A stretch of 64,000 bases of DNA from Aquitalea denitrificans (GCF_009856625.1 NZ_CP047241.1:3224001-3288000), one strand, 5' to 3'; counted from the stretch's first letter, positions 32,418 through 45,982 are shown. The notes: generated from the sequence alone by a model not told the origin. Translations and numbers: made by a program.

Positions 32418-35400
32418 TCAGTCGCCAATACTCATCAGGCTGGCATTACCACCCGCCGCCGTGGTGTTGACGCTGACTGCGCGTTCCACCACCAGACGGT
32501 GCAGGTTGTAGCCATCCTTGCCAGCCAGTACCAAGGGAATCAGCGCACCATCGCGCTGCGCCAATTGCTGACGCACCCTGGCAGCATCATTCCCTTCATA
32601 CAGCACGGCATCCAGCGACGCGGTCAACACATCTTGCGTAAGCTCGACATGGCTACCCAGCGTACTGGCCAGTTGGCGATTGGCCGGCGAATCCGCCAGC
32701 ACTGCCACATTGCCGGTAGCCATTACGGCCACCAGTTGTTCGGCCAGCATTGCACTGCTGCTGGCCACGCACCCTACCTTGCCGCGTGCGGCAAAGCAGA
32801 GCGTGTTCTTTTCACCGGTCGGACCGGGCAGGCTGACCTGATGCGTCAGCGGCGAGGCGCGGCGTGCGGCATCGATGCGTACATTCAGCCCACTCACGCC
32901 CAGGCTGTCAGCCACTGCGGCCAGCTTGGACAGACCGGCCAGATTGGCGGCCACTGGCTGCAGCGCCAGTTTCGGCTCCCAGGCGGCGCGGGTCAGACGG
33001 TACAGGTAGAACGGGCCACCGGCTTTGGGGCCGGTACCGGACTTGCCTTCACCACCAAACGGCTGCACGCCCACCACCGCGCCCACGATGTTGCGGTTGA
33101 CGTAGACATTGCCCACTTTGATCTTGTCGACAATGTTGTTGATGGTTTCGTCGATACGGCTGTGGATGCCGTGGGTCAGGCCGTAACCAGTGCTGTTGAT
33201 CTCGGCGACTACCTTGTCCAGTTGGCTGGCTTCAAAGCGCAGCACATGCAGTACCGGGCCGAATACTTCGCGGGTGAGGTCGGACAGGTTGTCGATTTCA
33301 AACAGCGTCGGTGCCACGAAGGTACCCTGCTGGCATTCTGCACTCAGCGGGGTCTGATAGTTCCAGCGGGCACGCGACTTCATCTTGTCGATGTGTGCCA
33401 GCAGACCGGCCTGGGCTTCGGCATCAATCACCGGGCCAACGTCGGTATTCAGCTTGGACGGATTACCCACGGTCAACTCGGCCATGGCACCCTTGATCAT
33501 GGCGATCACCTTGTCGGCGATATCGCTTTGCAGGTACAGCACACGCAGTGCGGAGCAACGTTGGCCGGCAGAGTCGAAGGCCGAACTCAGGACATCGGTC
33601 ACCACCTGCTCCGGCAGTGCCGAGCTGTCCACGATCATGGCGTTCTGGCCACCGGTTTCGGCCACCAGCACCACATCTTCGCCACGCTTGGCCAAGGTAC
33701 GGTTGATGATCTGCGCCACTTCGGTGGAGCCGGTGAAAATCACGCCCTGGATGCGCGCATCGCTGGTGAGCGCAGCACCAACCACTTCGCCACGGCCTGG
33801 CAGCAATTGCAGCACATCACGCGGTACACCAGCCTCATGCAGCAGGCGCACGGCATAGGCGGCGATCAGGTTGGTCTGCTCGGCTGGCTTGGCCAGCACC
33901 GGGTTACCGGCAGCCAACGAGGCGGTCACTTCGCCAATGAAGATGGCCAGCGGGAAGTTCCACGGGCTGATACACACCACCGGCCCCAGCGGCTGGTGGG
34001 TGGCGTTGTCGAAATTGGCGACAATCTGCGCGGCATAGTAACGGCAGAAGTCCACCGCTTCACGCACTTCGGCAATGGCATTACTCAGCGTCTTGCCGGC
34101 TTCGCGCACAGCCAGGCCCATCAGCGCCGGCATGTGGTCTTCCATCAGGTCGGCCATGCGGTTCAGACAGGCAGCGCGATCAACCACCGGGGTATTGGCC
34201 CAACGTGCGGCGGCGGCTTCAGCCAGTTGCAGCGCACGTTCCACGTGCTCCGGCGTAGCTTCAATCACCTGGCCGACGATGTCGGCATGGTCAGCCGGGT
34301 TACGCACCGGCTGGCTGTCACCTTCGCTGATATCGGCATCACCCAGCAGGGGGAAGGCAGTCCATTGCTGCTGTTCCGAACCTTGCAGGCCCATTTGCAG
34401 CGCAGCCAGCACGTGCTCGCTGGACAGGTCCAGACCCTTGGAATTCTGACGCTCGCTGCCATACAAAGAAACCGGCAGGGCAATCTTGTGATGCGGTAGG
34501 CCGGCATGGCTGGCGGCTTCAGCTACCTGATCAGTTACCAGCTCGTCGATGGACACATTCTCGTCCACGATGCGGTTGACGAAGGAACTGTTGGCACCGT
34601 TCTCCAGCAGACGGCGTACCAGATAAGCCAGCAGGGTTTCGTGCGAACCCACCGGCGCGTAAATACGGCAAGCCTTGCCCAGATTGTCCTTGCCCACCAC
34701 TTGGTCGTACAAGGTTTCGCCCATGCCGTGCAGGCACTGGAATTCGTAATCCAGACCCTGACCCAGCTGATAAATGGCAGACAGGCTGTAGGCATTGTGG
34801 GTGGCAAACTGCGGGTAGATGGCATCCTGTGCGGCCAGCAGACGCTTGGCACATGCCAGATAGGAAATGTCGGTGTACACCTTGCGGGTATAAACCGGAT
34901 AGCCCGGCAGGCCATCCACCTGGGCACGCTTGATTTCGGCATCCCAATAGGCGCCCTTCACCAGACGCACCATGAAGCGGTGACCGGAACGGCGTGCCAG
35001 ATCCACCAGGTAATCGATGATGTAAGGGCAGCGCTTCTGGTAAGCCTGCACCACCAGACCAATACCATTCCAGCCAGCCAGATCCTTGTCGAAGGCCAGC
35101 TGTTCCAGCAGGTCCAGCGACAGCTCCATGCGGTCGGCTTCTTCGGCATCGATATTCAGGCCGATATTGTATTGCTTGGCCAGAAGCAGCAGTTCCTTGA
35201 GGCGGGCATACAGCTCGGTCATCACGCGTTCACGCTTGGCGCGGCTGTAACGCGGGTGAATGGCGGACAGTTTTACCGAAATACCCGGGCCATCGTAAAT
35301 GCCACGGCCGGCAGACTCTTTACCGATGGCGTGGATAGCCATCACATAGTCTTTCATGTAGCGCTGGGCATCATCCTCGGTCATGGCGGCTTCACCCAGC

Positions 35401-36014
35401 ATGTCGTAGGAGAAGCGATAGCCGCGTGCTTCGCGCTCGCGGCCATTTTCCAGCGCCTGTTCGATGGTTTCGCCAGTGACGAACTGCTTGCCCAGCATGC
35501 GCATGGACATGTCCACGCCTTTGCGGATCAACGGTTCGCCGCCCTTGGCGATCAGACGAGTCATGGCGGCAGACAAGCCCTGCTCGCTATGCGAGGAAAC
35601 CAGCTTGCCGGTCACCACCAGGCCCCAGGCTGCGGCATTGACGAACAAGGAAGAGCTGTTGCCCAGGTGGGCTTTCCAGTCGCCACGGGAAATTTTGTCG
35701 CGGATCAGCTTGTCGGCGGTTTCCTTGTCCGGAATACGCAATAGCGCTTCTGCCAGACACATCAGGGCAATGCCTTCTGCGCTATCCAGCGAGAACTCAT
35801 GCATCAGGGCATCCACCCCGCTGGAGCGCGTACGCTCGTGCCGCACCTGGCTGACCAGGCGACGCGCCAGGTCCTGAGTGGCGGTCACTTGTGCCGGCAG
35901 CAAGGCAGCTTGCGGCAGCAAGGCTTGTACACATTCCTGTTCATCGCGACGGTATGCGGATGTAATGGCATCGCGCAAGGCGCTCTGGTTTAGGGCAAAC
36001 ACCTCGAATTGCAT
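32418..36014 (-). CDS. putA: PutA: bifunctional proline dehydrogenase / delta-1-pyrroline-5-carboxylate dehydrogenase
   Basis: A 1198-residue enzyme that oxidises proline to glutamate in two steps, with a flavin-dependent proline dehydrogenase at about residues 180-470 (VKLSAIHPRYSRAKRERV, GYPVYTRKVYTDISYLACA) and an NAD-dependent dehydrogenase at about 560-1010 (VCISPWNFPLAIFIGEV, ETGGQNAMIVDSS and catalytic Cys820 in GQRCSALRVL). A C-terminal domain of about 120 residues follows. The ribbon-helix-helix DNA-binding domain of enteric PutA (about 1320 residues) is absent, so this form is not its own repressor. GGGAG precedes the start. Regulation must come from elsewhere, perhaps through the palindrome at 36068-36079. 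Confidence 0.96.
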   Translation of the reverse strand: MQFEVFALNQSALRDAITSAYRRDEQECVQALLPQAALLPAQVTATQDLARRLVSQVRHERTRSSGVDALMHEFSLDSAEGIALMCLAEALLRIPDKETADKLIRDKISRGDWKAHLGNSSSLFVNAAAWGLVVTGKLVSSHSEQGLSAAMTRLIAKGGEPLIRKGVDMSMRMLGKQFVTGETIEQALENGREREARGYRFSYDMLGEAAMTEDDAQRYMKDYVMAIHAIGKESAGRGIYDGPGISVKLSAIHPRYSRAKRERVMTELYARLKELLLLAKQYNIGLNIDAEEADRMELSLDLLEQLAFDKDLAGWNGIGLVVQAYQKRCPYIIDYLVDLARRSGHRFMVRLVKGAYWDAEIKRAQVDGLPGYPVYTRKVYTDISYLACAKRLLAAQDAIYPQFATHNAYSLSAIYQLGQGLDYEFQCLHGMGETLYDQVVGKDNLGKACRIYAPVGSHETLLAYLVRRLLENGANSSFVNRIVDENVSIDELVTDQVAEAASHAGLPHHKIALPVSLYGSERQNSKGLDLSSEHVLAALQMGLQGSEQQQWTAFPLLGDADISEGDSQPVRNPADHADIVGQVIEATPEHVERALQLAEAAAARWANTPVVDRAACLNRMADLMEDHMPALMGLAVREAGKTLSNAIAEVREAVDFCRYYAAQIVANFDNATHQPLGPVVCISPWNFPLAIFIGEVTASLAAGNPVLAKPAEQTNLIAAYAVRLLHEAGVPRDVLQLLPGRGEVVGAALTSDARIQGVIFTGSTEVAQIINRTLAKRGEDVVLVAETGGQNAMIVDSSALPEQVVTDVLSSAFDSAGQRCSALRVLYLQSDIADKVIAMIKGAMAELTVGNPSKLNTDVGPVIDAEAQAGLLAHIDKMKSRARWNYQTPLSAECQQGTFVAPTLFEIDNLSDLTREVFGPVLHVLRFEASQLDKVVAEINSTGYGLTHGIHSRIDETINNIVDKIKVGNVYVNRNIVGAVVGVQPFGGEGKSGTGPKAGGPFYLYRLTRAAWEPKLALQPVAANLAGLSKLAAVADSLGVSGLNVRIDAARRASPLTHQVSLPGPTGEKNTLCFAARGKVGCVASSSAMLAEQLVAVMATGNVAVLADSPANRQLASTLGSHVELTQDVLTASLDAVLYEGNDAARVRQQLAQRDGALIPLVLAGKDGYNLHRLVVERAVSVNTTAAGGNASLMSIGD

Positions 36015-36067
36015 GGAAAACTCCCGATTTTGTTCGCAGCCCGGTTTATACCGGTTAAGATTTGCCT

Positions 36068-36079
36068 ATTGTATACAAT
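36068..36079. promoter_or_regulatory. Palindrome in the putA promoter region
   Basis: ATTGTATACAAT is a perfect 12-base palindrome about 55 bases upstream of putA, in an AT-rich segment likely to hold the promoter. TTGTATACAA-type sites are common for GntR (FCD) regulators. No regulator gene is adjacent. Confidence 0.45.
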
Positions 36080-36300
36080 TGCGTTTTTCTTTGTTCGACA
36101 ATATAAAATATTCTTGGAGTATTACGCACGGCCCCTGTGACAGAGCAAGGCAAATCAAGCGACTTGTCCTATTATTTGGCTCATCGCAACAGCCTGCAGC
36201 TGTTGCATTGCCACAACGCACTAGCCTGCAGCCGCAGCAAGCGCCATCAAACCACCGCCCTGACAGGCCATTTCCACTTTGTAGTCGAGACAGGATATCC

Positions 36301-36654
36301 GTGCAGAATATTTTATTGATACTGAATGCCAGTCCCTATGGCAGCGAACGCAGCCTTAGTGCACTGCGACTGACACTGGCTCTTGCCAGCCATGCACAAC
36401 CCAGCCGCATCAAGCTGTTCTTACTGTCCGATGCCGTCACTACGGCACAAAGCGGCCAGGGCAATACCACCGGCCCCAGCCTCGGTGACATGTTGGCAGA
36501 AGCCATTGCACATGGAGCCGCAGTTTATGTTTGTCGCACCTGTGCCGATGCACGCGGGCTGGATCAGGGACGTTTACTCGCCGGGGTCAAGATAGGCAGC
36601 ATGCCAGAACTTGCCGGCTGGACGCTGGAAGCAGATAAGGTCATCAGCTTCTGA
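36301..36654 (+). CDS. DsrE/DsrF-like family protein
   Basis: A 117-residue protein with the alpha/beta layout of the DsrE family (NILLILNASPYGSERSLSALRLTLAL start, IKLFLLSDAV, GAAVYVCRTCADARG). Cys residues in YVCRTCADARG lie where sulfur-relay relatives carry their reactive cysteines, but many DsrE proteins of this kind have no known partner. The start is a GTG at 36301 preceded by ACAGGA; the frame is open further upstream to 35878 but that portion runs into putA on the opposite strand and has no site. It is divergent from putA and followed by a strong hairpin. Function unknown. Confidence 0.78.
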   Translation: MQNILLILNASPYGSERSLSALRLTLALASHAQPSRIKLFLLSDAVTTAQSGQGNTTGPSLGDMLAEAIAHGAAVYVCRTCADARGLDQGRLLAGVKIGSMPELAGWTLEADKVISF

Positions 36655-36656
36655 AT

Positions 36657-36692
36657 AAAAAAAGGCCTGCCTCTCGGGGGGGAAGGCAGGCC
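36657..36692. terminator. Bidirectional terminator between dsrE-like and BON genes
   Basis: GGCCTGCCT (36664-36672) pairs with AGGCAGGCC (36684-36692). The A-run at 36657-36663 supplies a U-tract for the minus-strand BON gene transcript. Confidence 0.8.
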
Positions 36693-36722
36693 AAAGGGCA
36701 GTTCACATCAAGCAATACATGG

Positions 36723-37055
36723 TCAGATTGGGCGAATCGACATTTCGGAGCGGACCTCGCGCACTCCCGGCACATTGGCAGCGACCTCCAGCAACTGCCG
36801 AATGGTATCCCGGCTGGGGCTTGAACCCTTCAATCGCACCATGCCGGCCTTGACCCAGGGATGCACCACAGCACCAGAGCCATCCGCCAACGGTTTCAAT
36901 ACTTCATTCAATTCCCAAGCAATTTTTTCGTCATCAGACAGATGAGAAACAGCAACATGCTCAGCAATCGGATCAATCGACAGACTTCCCGTTGCTATCG
37001 CAGCATGCAAGGGAAGCAACAATAAAAGCAGCAAACCGAAACGTTTAATTTTCAT
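36723..37055 (-). CDS. Periplasmic BON-domain protein
   Basis: A 110-residue exported protein. An N-terminal signal peptide (KIKRFGLLLLLLLPLHAAIA) covers about residues 1-22. The rest is a single BON-like domain: DDEKIAWELNEVLKPL, VKAGMVRLKGSSPSRDTIRQLLEVAANVPGVREVRSEM, in which the Gly after the second strand and the VxGVxxV pattern are characteristic. BON proteins bind phospholipid or help keep the envelope intact under stress. The start at 37055 is chosen because AGGTG precedes it and the signal peptide follows directly. Whether osmotic stress induces it cannot be read here. Confidence 0.75.
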   Translation of the reverse strand: MKIKRFGLLLLLLLPLHAAIATGSLSIDPIAEHVAVSHLSDDEKIAWELNEVLKPLADGSGAVVHPWVKAGMVRLKGSSPSRDTIRQLLEVAANVPGVREVRSEMSIRPI

Positions 37056-37237
37056 TGCACACCTCGCGACAAGAGCGTTGCCACTGCTATTGCAATTGCC
37101 GTGCCAGGTAAAAATACTTCTTACATAACAACAACTTGCAAAATAAAATGGCAAATTTCCCACCTATACAAACCTGAATTTGTCGCATACTGGCGACAAG
37201 CCAAAAGCCATAAGCACGCCAATACCATGATTTAAAA

Positions 37238-37270
37238 GAAAAAACCCCTGTCGTCATCTGGCGACAGGGG
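37238..37270 (-). terminator. Terminator after glrR
   Basis: CCCCTGTCG (37245-37253) pairs with CGACAGGGG (37262-37270), followed on the minus strand by a U-tract. It ends the glrK-qseG-glrR transcript. Confidence 0.85.
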
Positions 37271-37289
37271 CTGACAGGGCAGCGTGAAA

Positions 37290-38636
37290 TCAAAAATCCT
37301 TGAATGCCGAAGCCACCAGATCATGCTTTTGCAGCAGGCGGTAAAACTCGGTTCGATTCCGGTCTGCAATGCGCGCGGCAACGCTGGCATTGCCCGCAGT
37401 CACCCGCAGCAGCTTTTCCAGATAGTCCCTTTCAAACTGGCGCCGGGCCTCGGCCAGTGTCGGTATGCTGGCCATGCCATCGGACACCGCCTTTTGCACC
37501 AGGCTTAATGGTATCAGCCCGGACGTGCTCAACACGCAGCACTGCTCTACCGCATTAGCCAACTGACGGACGTTGCCAGACCAGCGCAAACTGCACAAAT
37601 GCTCCATGGCATCAGGCGCAAAGCCGGCTACCTCCTTGCCATAGCGCTCGCACAACTGCGCCAGGAAATGCTGAGCCAGCAGCGGAATATCTTCACGGCG
37701 ATCGCTCAGTGCAGGCAATTGCAAGGCCACCACATTCAGCCGATAAAACAGATCCTCGCGAAACAGGCCGTCACTAATCAGCGACTCCAGATCCCGGTGG
37801 GTTGCCGAGATCACACGCACATCCACCGCCACAGACTTGCCGGCACCAACAGGTCTCACTTCCCTCTCCTGCAGCACGCGCAGCAACTTGACCTGCAAGG
37901 CCAGCGGCATGTCGCCGATTTCATCCAGAAACAGTGTTCCGCCATCAGCCTGGGCAATCAACCCCTGATGCCGCGTTGCAGCCCCGGTGAATGCGCCCTT
38001 TTCATGGCCAAACAACTCGCTTTCGAGCAAATTATCAGGAATCGCCGCGCAATTGACTGCGATGAACGGACCGTTCGCCCGTGGACTGGCACGATGCAAT
38101 GCCCGCGCCAGTACTTCCTTGCCGGTGCCACTTTCGCCACGAATCAATACGCTGGCATCTGTTACCGCAATCAGCCGTGCTTCGGCCAGCAACTCATCCA
38201 TCAAAGGACTGCAACTGACCACTTCCTCACGCCAGGCATCCTGTTCATCGAGTGCAATAGCAGGGGCCGACAACAGTAAAGCCTGCTCCACCTTACCCAG
38301 CAGGGCTGCACTATCAAACGGCTTGACCAGGTAGCCAAATACACCACGGCTAACTGCATCGACAGCATCCGGCACTGTACCGTGAGCAGTAAGCATGATC
38401 ACCGGCATCGATGGATAGCTCTTTTTCACCAACTCGAACAACTCCATGCCGTTCAAACCAGGCAAGCGCCAATCAGTAAGCAGCACATCAGCCCGGCGCA
38501 CCGCCAGCGCACTCAGGGCTGCTTCAGCAGATGCTGCCTTGTCAACCAGATAGCCCGCAGCTTCAAGGCGTAAACTAAGCAGCCGCAACAGATCTGCATC
38601 GTCATCAACCAGTAATACCCGTCCACTACGCATCAT
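37290..38636 (-). CDS. glrR: GlrR: sigma-54-dependent NtrC-type response regulator
   Basis: A 448-residue NtrC-family regulator. The receiver domain has Asp55 in LLTDWRLPG and Lys105 in YLVKPFD. The AAA+ domain has Walker A GESGTGKE at residues 167-174 and the sigma-54 loop GAFTGA at 214-219, and a Fis-like helix-turn-helix ends the chain (NASVAARIADRNRTEFYRLLQKH). Length and the preceding histidine kinase and QseG-type lipoprotein identify the GlrK/GlrR (QseE/QseF) system. In enterics GlrR activates the small RNA GlmY; the target here is unknown. It overlaps qseG by 4 bases. Confidence 0.92.
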   Translation of the reverse strand: MMRSGRVLLVDDDADLLRLLSLRLEAAGYLVDKAASAEAALSALAVRRADVLLTDWRLPGLNGMELFELVKKSYPSMPVIMLTAHGTVPDAVDAVSRGVFGYLVKPFDSAALLGKVEQALLLSAPAIALDEQDAWREEVVSCSPLMDELLAEARLIAVTDASVLIRGESGTGKEVLARALHRASPRANGPFIAVNCAAIPDNLLESELFGHEKGAFTGAATRHQGLIAQADGGTLFLDEIGDMPLALQVKLLRVLQEREVRPVGAGKSVAVDVRVISATHRDLESLISDGLFREDLFYRLNVVALQLPALSDRREDIPLLAQHFLAQLCERYGKEVAGFAPDAMEHLCSLRWSGNVRQLANAVEQCCVLSTSGLIPLSLVQKAVSDGMASIPTLAEARRQFERDYLEKLLRVTAGNASVAARIADRNRTEFYRLLQKHDLVASAFKDF

Positions 38637-39145
38637 GGCTGTATCTTCTTCTTGCTGGCCTTATTGACCATGGATTGTTCGATCTGACGCAAAGCATCCA
38701 GCTTGGCAGTCAGCTCATCGGCACGTCGCTGCTGCTCAGCCAGTTGGACACTGCTTCTTTGCAGTGCATCTTCATGCCGCCTGCGCTCATTCAACTGGCT
38801 TGCCAACAATATGGACAAGCCGGACAAGCCCTCTGCCGGCTCTTGCCGCAGCTGGGCATTTGCCATTTCCAGCTGTAATCGCATTGCTTCGAACCTGGGT
38901 TCACCATTGAGCAACTGCTGTGCCACATAACGCAATCGGTCGCCGGCACATGCATCTCTCGGCAAAGTCACAGCCTCCCGGCCACGGCGTACACCGCTCA
39001 ATACTGCATCAGCGTCCGGACAGTTGCGTAGTACATATTTTCCAGTTGAAGGGTTTGCCGCATCCCGCGCAGGTCGCCCAGTCATCGCCACACACCCTGA
39101 CAACATGCCCAGCAACAGCAAGGCACAGATATTTTTACGCATCAT
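38633..39145 (-). CDS. qseG: QseG-like outer-membrane lipoprotein
   Basis: A 170-residue lipoprotein with signal sequence ICALLLLGMLSGCVAM, giving a lipobox LSGC. The mature part contains PDADAVLSGVRRGREAVTLPRDACAGDRLRYVAQQLL and a C-terminal coiled-coil (ALQRSSVQLAEQQRRADELTAKLDALRQIEQ). It lies between a GlrK-type kinase and GlrR, exactly where enterics encode QseG (YfhG), which links the kinase to the outer membrane and modulates its activity. The ATG at 39145 or the next codon at 39142 may be the start. It overlaps glrR by 4 bases. Sequence similarity to QseG is weak; the assignment is mostly positional. Confidence 0.75.
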   Translation of the reverse strand: MMRKNICALLLLGMLSGCVAMTGRPARDAANPSTGKYVLRNCPDADAVLSGVRRGREAVTLPRDACAGDRLRYVAQQLLNGEPRFEAMRLQLEMANAQLRQEPAEGLSGLSILLASQLNERRRHEDALQRSSVQLAEQQRRADELTAKLDALRQIEQSMVNKASKKKIQP

Positions 39146-39165
39146 GCAAGTACTCACCCAAAACC

Positions 39166-40566
39166 TTATGGCCACCAGACACACAAATGTGCGCCACGCA
39201 CAGCCGGTAATGACTCGACATCACCACCCATTAATTGAGCAAAGGTTTTCACCATGGTAAGCCCTATGCCACTACCGGGCACTTCACCCACAGGAGCCGG
39301 CCCGGTATAAAAGGGCTGAAAGACAAGCGTGTGATTCTGTGCAGGAATTCCCGGCCCCTGATCAATGACAGATACCCATGTCCGGTCTGAATTCCTGCCA
39401 ATATTCACAGAAATAACACCATTAACAGGTGAAAACCGTATGGCGTTAGAAAGAAGATTATCGATAATGGTTCGGAATTTTTCCTGATCGACCTGCACCA
39501 GCAAAGCGACCTGGGACAACTCCAGTCTGATGCGCTTTTGTTGCAACAAGGGCCGCATGGCTTCGGCTGCCAGCGCTATCAGGGCTTGCAGATCATGCAG
39601 CTGCATGGCAAGTGGCCGCTCCAGCCAGTTAGCCGCATCATGCAGCAAAAGCGCATCGACACGCTGGCGTAGCAGCCGGGTATTGGACAGCGTAATGGCC
39701 ACGATTTCCTGCTGAGAAGCCAGCAATGGGCCGGGAATCTGGTCCTGCAGCAATGAGGAAGCCTCCTGAATTGCCGCCAACGGTGTTTTCAGTTCATGCG
39801 AAACATGACGAAAAAAATCAGCCTTATCCTCCTCCAGCCGAGCAAGACGCCGATCAAGCTCTCCCAGTGCGGTCGCCAGCTGGACAATATCCGCAGGGGC
39901 AGACATCGCCCACTCCTGGCCTCGCTGACCTTGCGCCAGCGCAGCAATCTTGCTGCGCAGCTGCTGTAATGGCCTAACCAGCATCCAGGCCAGTAGCAAG
40001 CCAGAAACCACAGCAAGGCACAAGGATAAAATCGCAACCCGGTCAGCTTGCTGACGCTTTGCACGCAGGCTGCTATCCCATTGCAGTCTTTTGAACTCTG
40101 CCAGCTGCCTGATATGGGTCTCAAGCTCACTCCCCAGACTGGCCAAAGCCTCATACTGGCGTGACCACTCTGCCGCAGGATGATCTGCACCATCAAGCAG
40201 GCGCTGTGACAGCGCGCACCATCGTACCAGATTTCGCCCCAGCACCTGCAGACCGCTGTCATCCATGTGTTTAAGGCGCTCCGCCAGTTGCCTTAACCCT
40301 GATAGAGCCTCCTGTCCTGCGTGAGAATAGCTTTCCTCATGCAAAACACTCCATTGCCGTGTTGCCCGCTCGAACAGTTCTCCCTGACTGGAAAATGCAC
40401 GCATGGACTCCGACAACAGCTGCGATTGTTGCTGGCTTTGGTCTACCTGCTCAGTCAATTGCTGTAGATGCCACCAGGTTTGTACCAGAGCCAACGAAGG
40501 AATCAGCGTCACCACAAACAGGCTGGCCACCAACAAAGTTTTAAAAGATAGATGGCGCAATATCAT
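39166..40566 (-). CDS. glrK: GlrK-type sensor histidine kinase
   Basis: A 466-residue inner-membrane sensor kinase. Membrane segments at about residues 8-30 and 178-197 enclose a periplasmic helical sensor region, followed by a HAMP-like linker. The HisKA motif has His257 in FRHVSHELKTPLAAI. The HATPase_c domain shows DNLLSNAIRFSP (N box), VIDQGPGIP and GSGIGLTMVKTF. Partner of GlrR encoded two genes downstream. Start at 40566 is chosen to place the first membrane segment at the N-terminus; an in-frame ATG at 40596 would add ten residues. Stimulus unknown in this organism. Confidence 0.88.
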   Translation of the reverse strand: MILRHLSFKTLLVASLFVVTLIPSLALVQTWWHLQQLTEQVDQSQQQSQLLSESMRAFSSQGELFERATRQWSVLHEESYSHAGQEALSGLRQLAERLKHMDDSGLQVLGRNLVRWCALSQRLLDGADHPAAEWSRQYEALASLGSELETHIRQLAEFKRLQWDSSLRAKRQQADRVAILSLCLAVVSGLLLAWMLVRPLQQLRSKIAALAQGQRGQEWAMSAPADIVQLATALGELDRRLARLEEDKADFFRHVSHELKTPLAAIQEASSLLQDQIPGPLLASQQEIVAITLSNTRLLRQRVDALLLHDAANWLERPLAMQLHDLQALIALAAEAMRPLLQQKRIRLELSQVALLVQVDQEKFRTIIDNLLSNAIRFSPVNGVISVNIGRNSDRTWVSVIDQGPGIPAQNHTLVFQPFYTGPAPVGEVPGSGIGLTMVKTFAQLMGGDVESLPAVRGAHLCVWWP

Positions 40567-40676
40567 GAGGAACCCATCGCCAAAGAAATACTGCATTGTC
40601 TGTCATGATGATTACGCTTCACAAATCAAACAGGCTTAGACAGAGTGATTGATTAAAGAGCAATCTGGAATGCACA

Positions 40677-40702
40677 AAGCCCAGCTCGATTGAGCTGGGC
40701 TT
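40677..40702 (-). terminator. rRNA operon terminator
   Basis: AAGCCCAGCTC (40677-40687) pairs perfectly with GAGCTGGGCTT (40692-40702), directly downstream of 5S on the minus strand. It also faces the glrK promoter region. Confidence 0.8.
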
Positions 40703-40714
40703 CTGTATGGGGAG

Positions 40715-40828
40715 TCTGGCGGTGTCCTACTTTCACATGGCGAATGCCACACTATCATCGGCGCTAAGGCGTTTCACGGTCCTGTTCGGGATGGGAAGGC
40801 GTGGGACCACCTCGCTATGGCCACCAGA
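40715..40828 (-). rRNA. 5S ribosomal RNA
   Basis: Minus-strand sequence runs from TCTGGTGGCCATAGCGAGG, through CCCACGCCTTCCCATCCCGAAC and GATGATAGTGTGGC to CGCCAGA. The 5' and 3' ends pair, as in 5S rRNA. About 114 bases; ends are approximate. Confidence 0.92.
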
Positions 40829-41057
40829 CATAAACTGTCAACAAACTTGAAGAAGCCTTGTGGGGAGTAGAGAGTCGGGAGTAGAGAGTTGTCTCTGCCC
40901 GCTCTTGTCCTGCTCTCCGTTTCGGGGGTAGTTCGTCAGTTGCAGGGGTTTACTCCCCACTCCCACCTCTCTACTCCCGCCTTAATTAGTCTTGGATCTT
41001 TGATCGCGTCGCACATGCACTATCCGTCAGCCCGGTTTCCCAAGCCACTCAAATGAT
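40829..41057 (-). other. 23S-5S spacer with repeated GGGAGTAGAGAG units
   Basis: The spacer contains GGGAGTAGAGAG at 40863-40874 and 40877-40888 and its reverse complement at 40967-40978, with a nearby related CTCCCCACTCCCAC. The arms can fold into a long hairpin of about 115 bases in the precursor transcript. Confidence 0.6.
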
Positions 41058-43951
<2,894 letters not shown>

Positions 43952-44224
43952 CATTTCAGTAACCTAGATTACCAATCCGACAGAATTGTGTTTGTGCGAC
44001 ATGTCACACCGCCCCTTTTGATATGGCGACATGACATTAGATACAATCAAATTCCCAAGATGACGATTTGTCCTGCATGCAGAGTTAACTCCATGCATTT
44101 CATTTCGCCGTCTAATTAATTCGGCTTCTTCAGTTTGTTAAAGATCGGGCATTGTAAAAACAACGCAAACAGAAATTCACGCAGCAATAAAATGCTGTGT
44201 GCGCTTTTGTTTGCACTGTAAGAA
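43952..44224 (-). other. tRNA-Ala to 23S spacer with boxA
   Basis: A 273-base spacer. The minus-strand sequence CGATCTTTAACA (44136-44147) resembles the boxA antitermination site and lies in the 23S leader. No gene is present. Confidence 0.65.
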
Positions 44225-44300
44225 TGGTGGAGGATGACGGGATCGAACCGACGACCCCCTGCTTGCAAAGCAGGTGCTCTCCCAACTGAGCTAATCCCCC
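44225..44300 (-). tRNA. tRNA-Ala (TGC)
   Basis: A 76-base cloverleaf on the minus strand, with GGGGGATTAGCTCAGTTGGG at the 5' end, anticodon TGC in the loop TTTGCAA, TTCGATCCCGTCATCCTCC and an encoded CCA. It sits in the 16S-23S spacer as usual. Confidence 0.95.
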
Positions 44301-44304
44301 AAAC

Positions 44305-44381
44305 TGGTGGGTCTGGTAGGACTCGAACCTACGACCCCTGCGTTATCAACACAGTGCTCTAACCAGCTGAGCTACAAACCC
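44305..44381 (-). tRNA. tRNA-Ile (GAT)
   Basis: A 77-base cloverleaf on the minus strand, with GGGTTTGTAGCTCAGCTGG at the 5' end, anticodon GAT in TTGATAA, TTCGAGTCCTACCAGACCC and encoded CCA. It is 4 bases from tRNA-Ala. Confidence 0.95.
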
Positions 44382-44442
44382 AGTTACTACCCTTAAATCA
44401 TGAATAACCGATAGGCTGTGAGTACTTGACAATCGCCTTCTC

Positions 44443-45982
<1,540 letters not shown>

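Noticed and set aside
32499..34499. Open frame of 666 codons antisense to putA
   Set aside because: Shadow of putA; His/Gln/Gly-rich without motifs.
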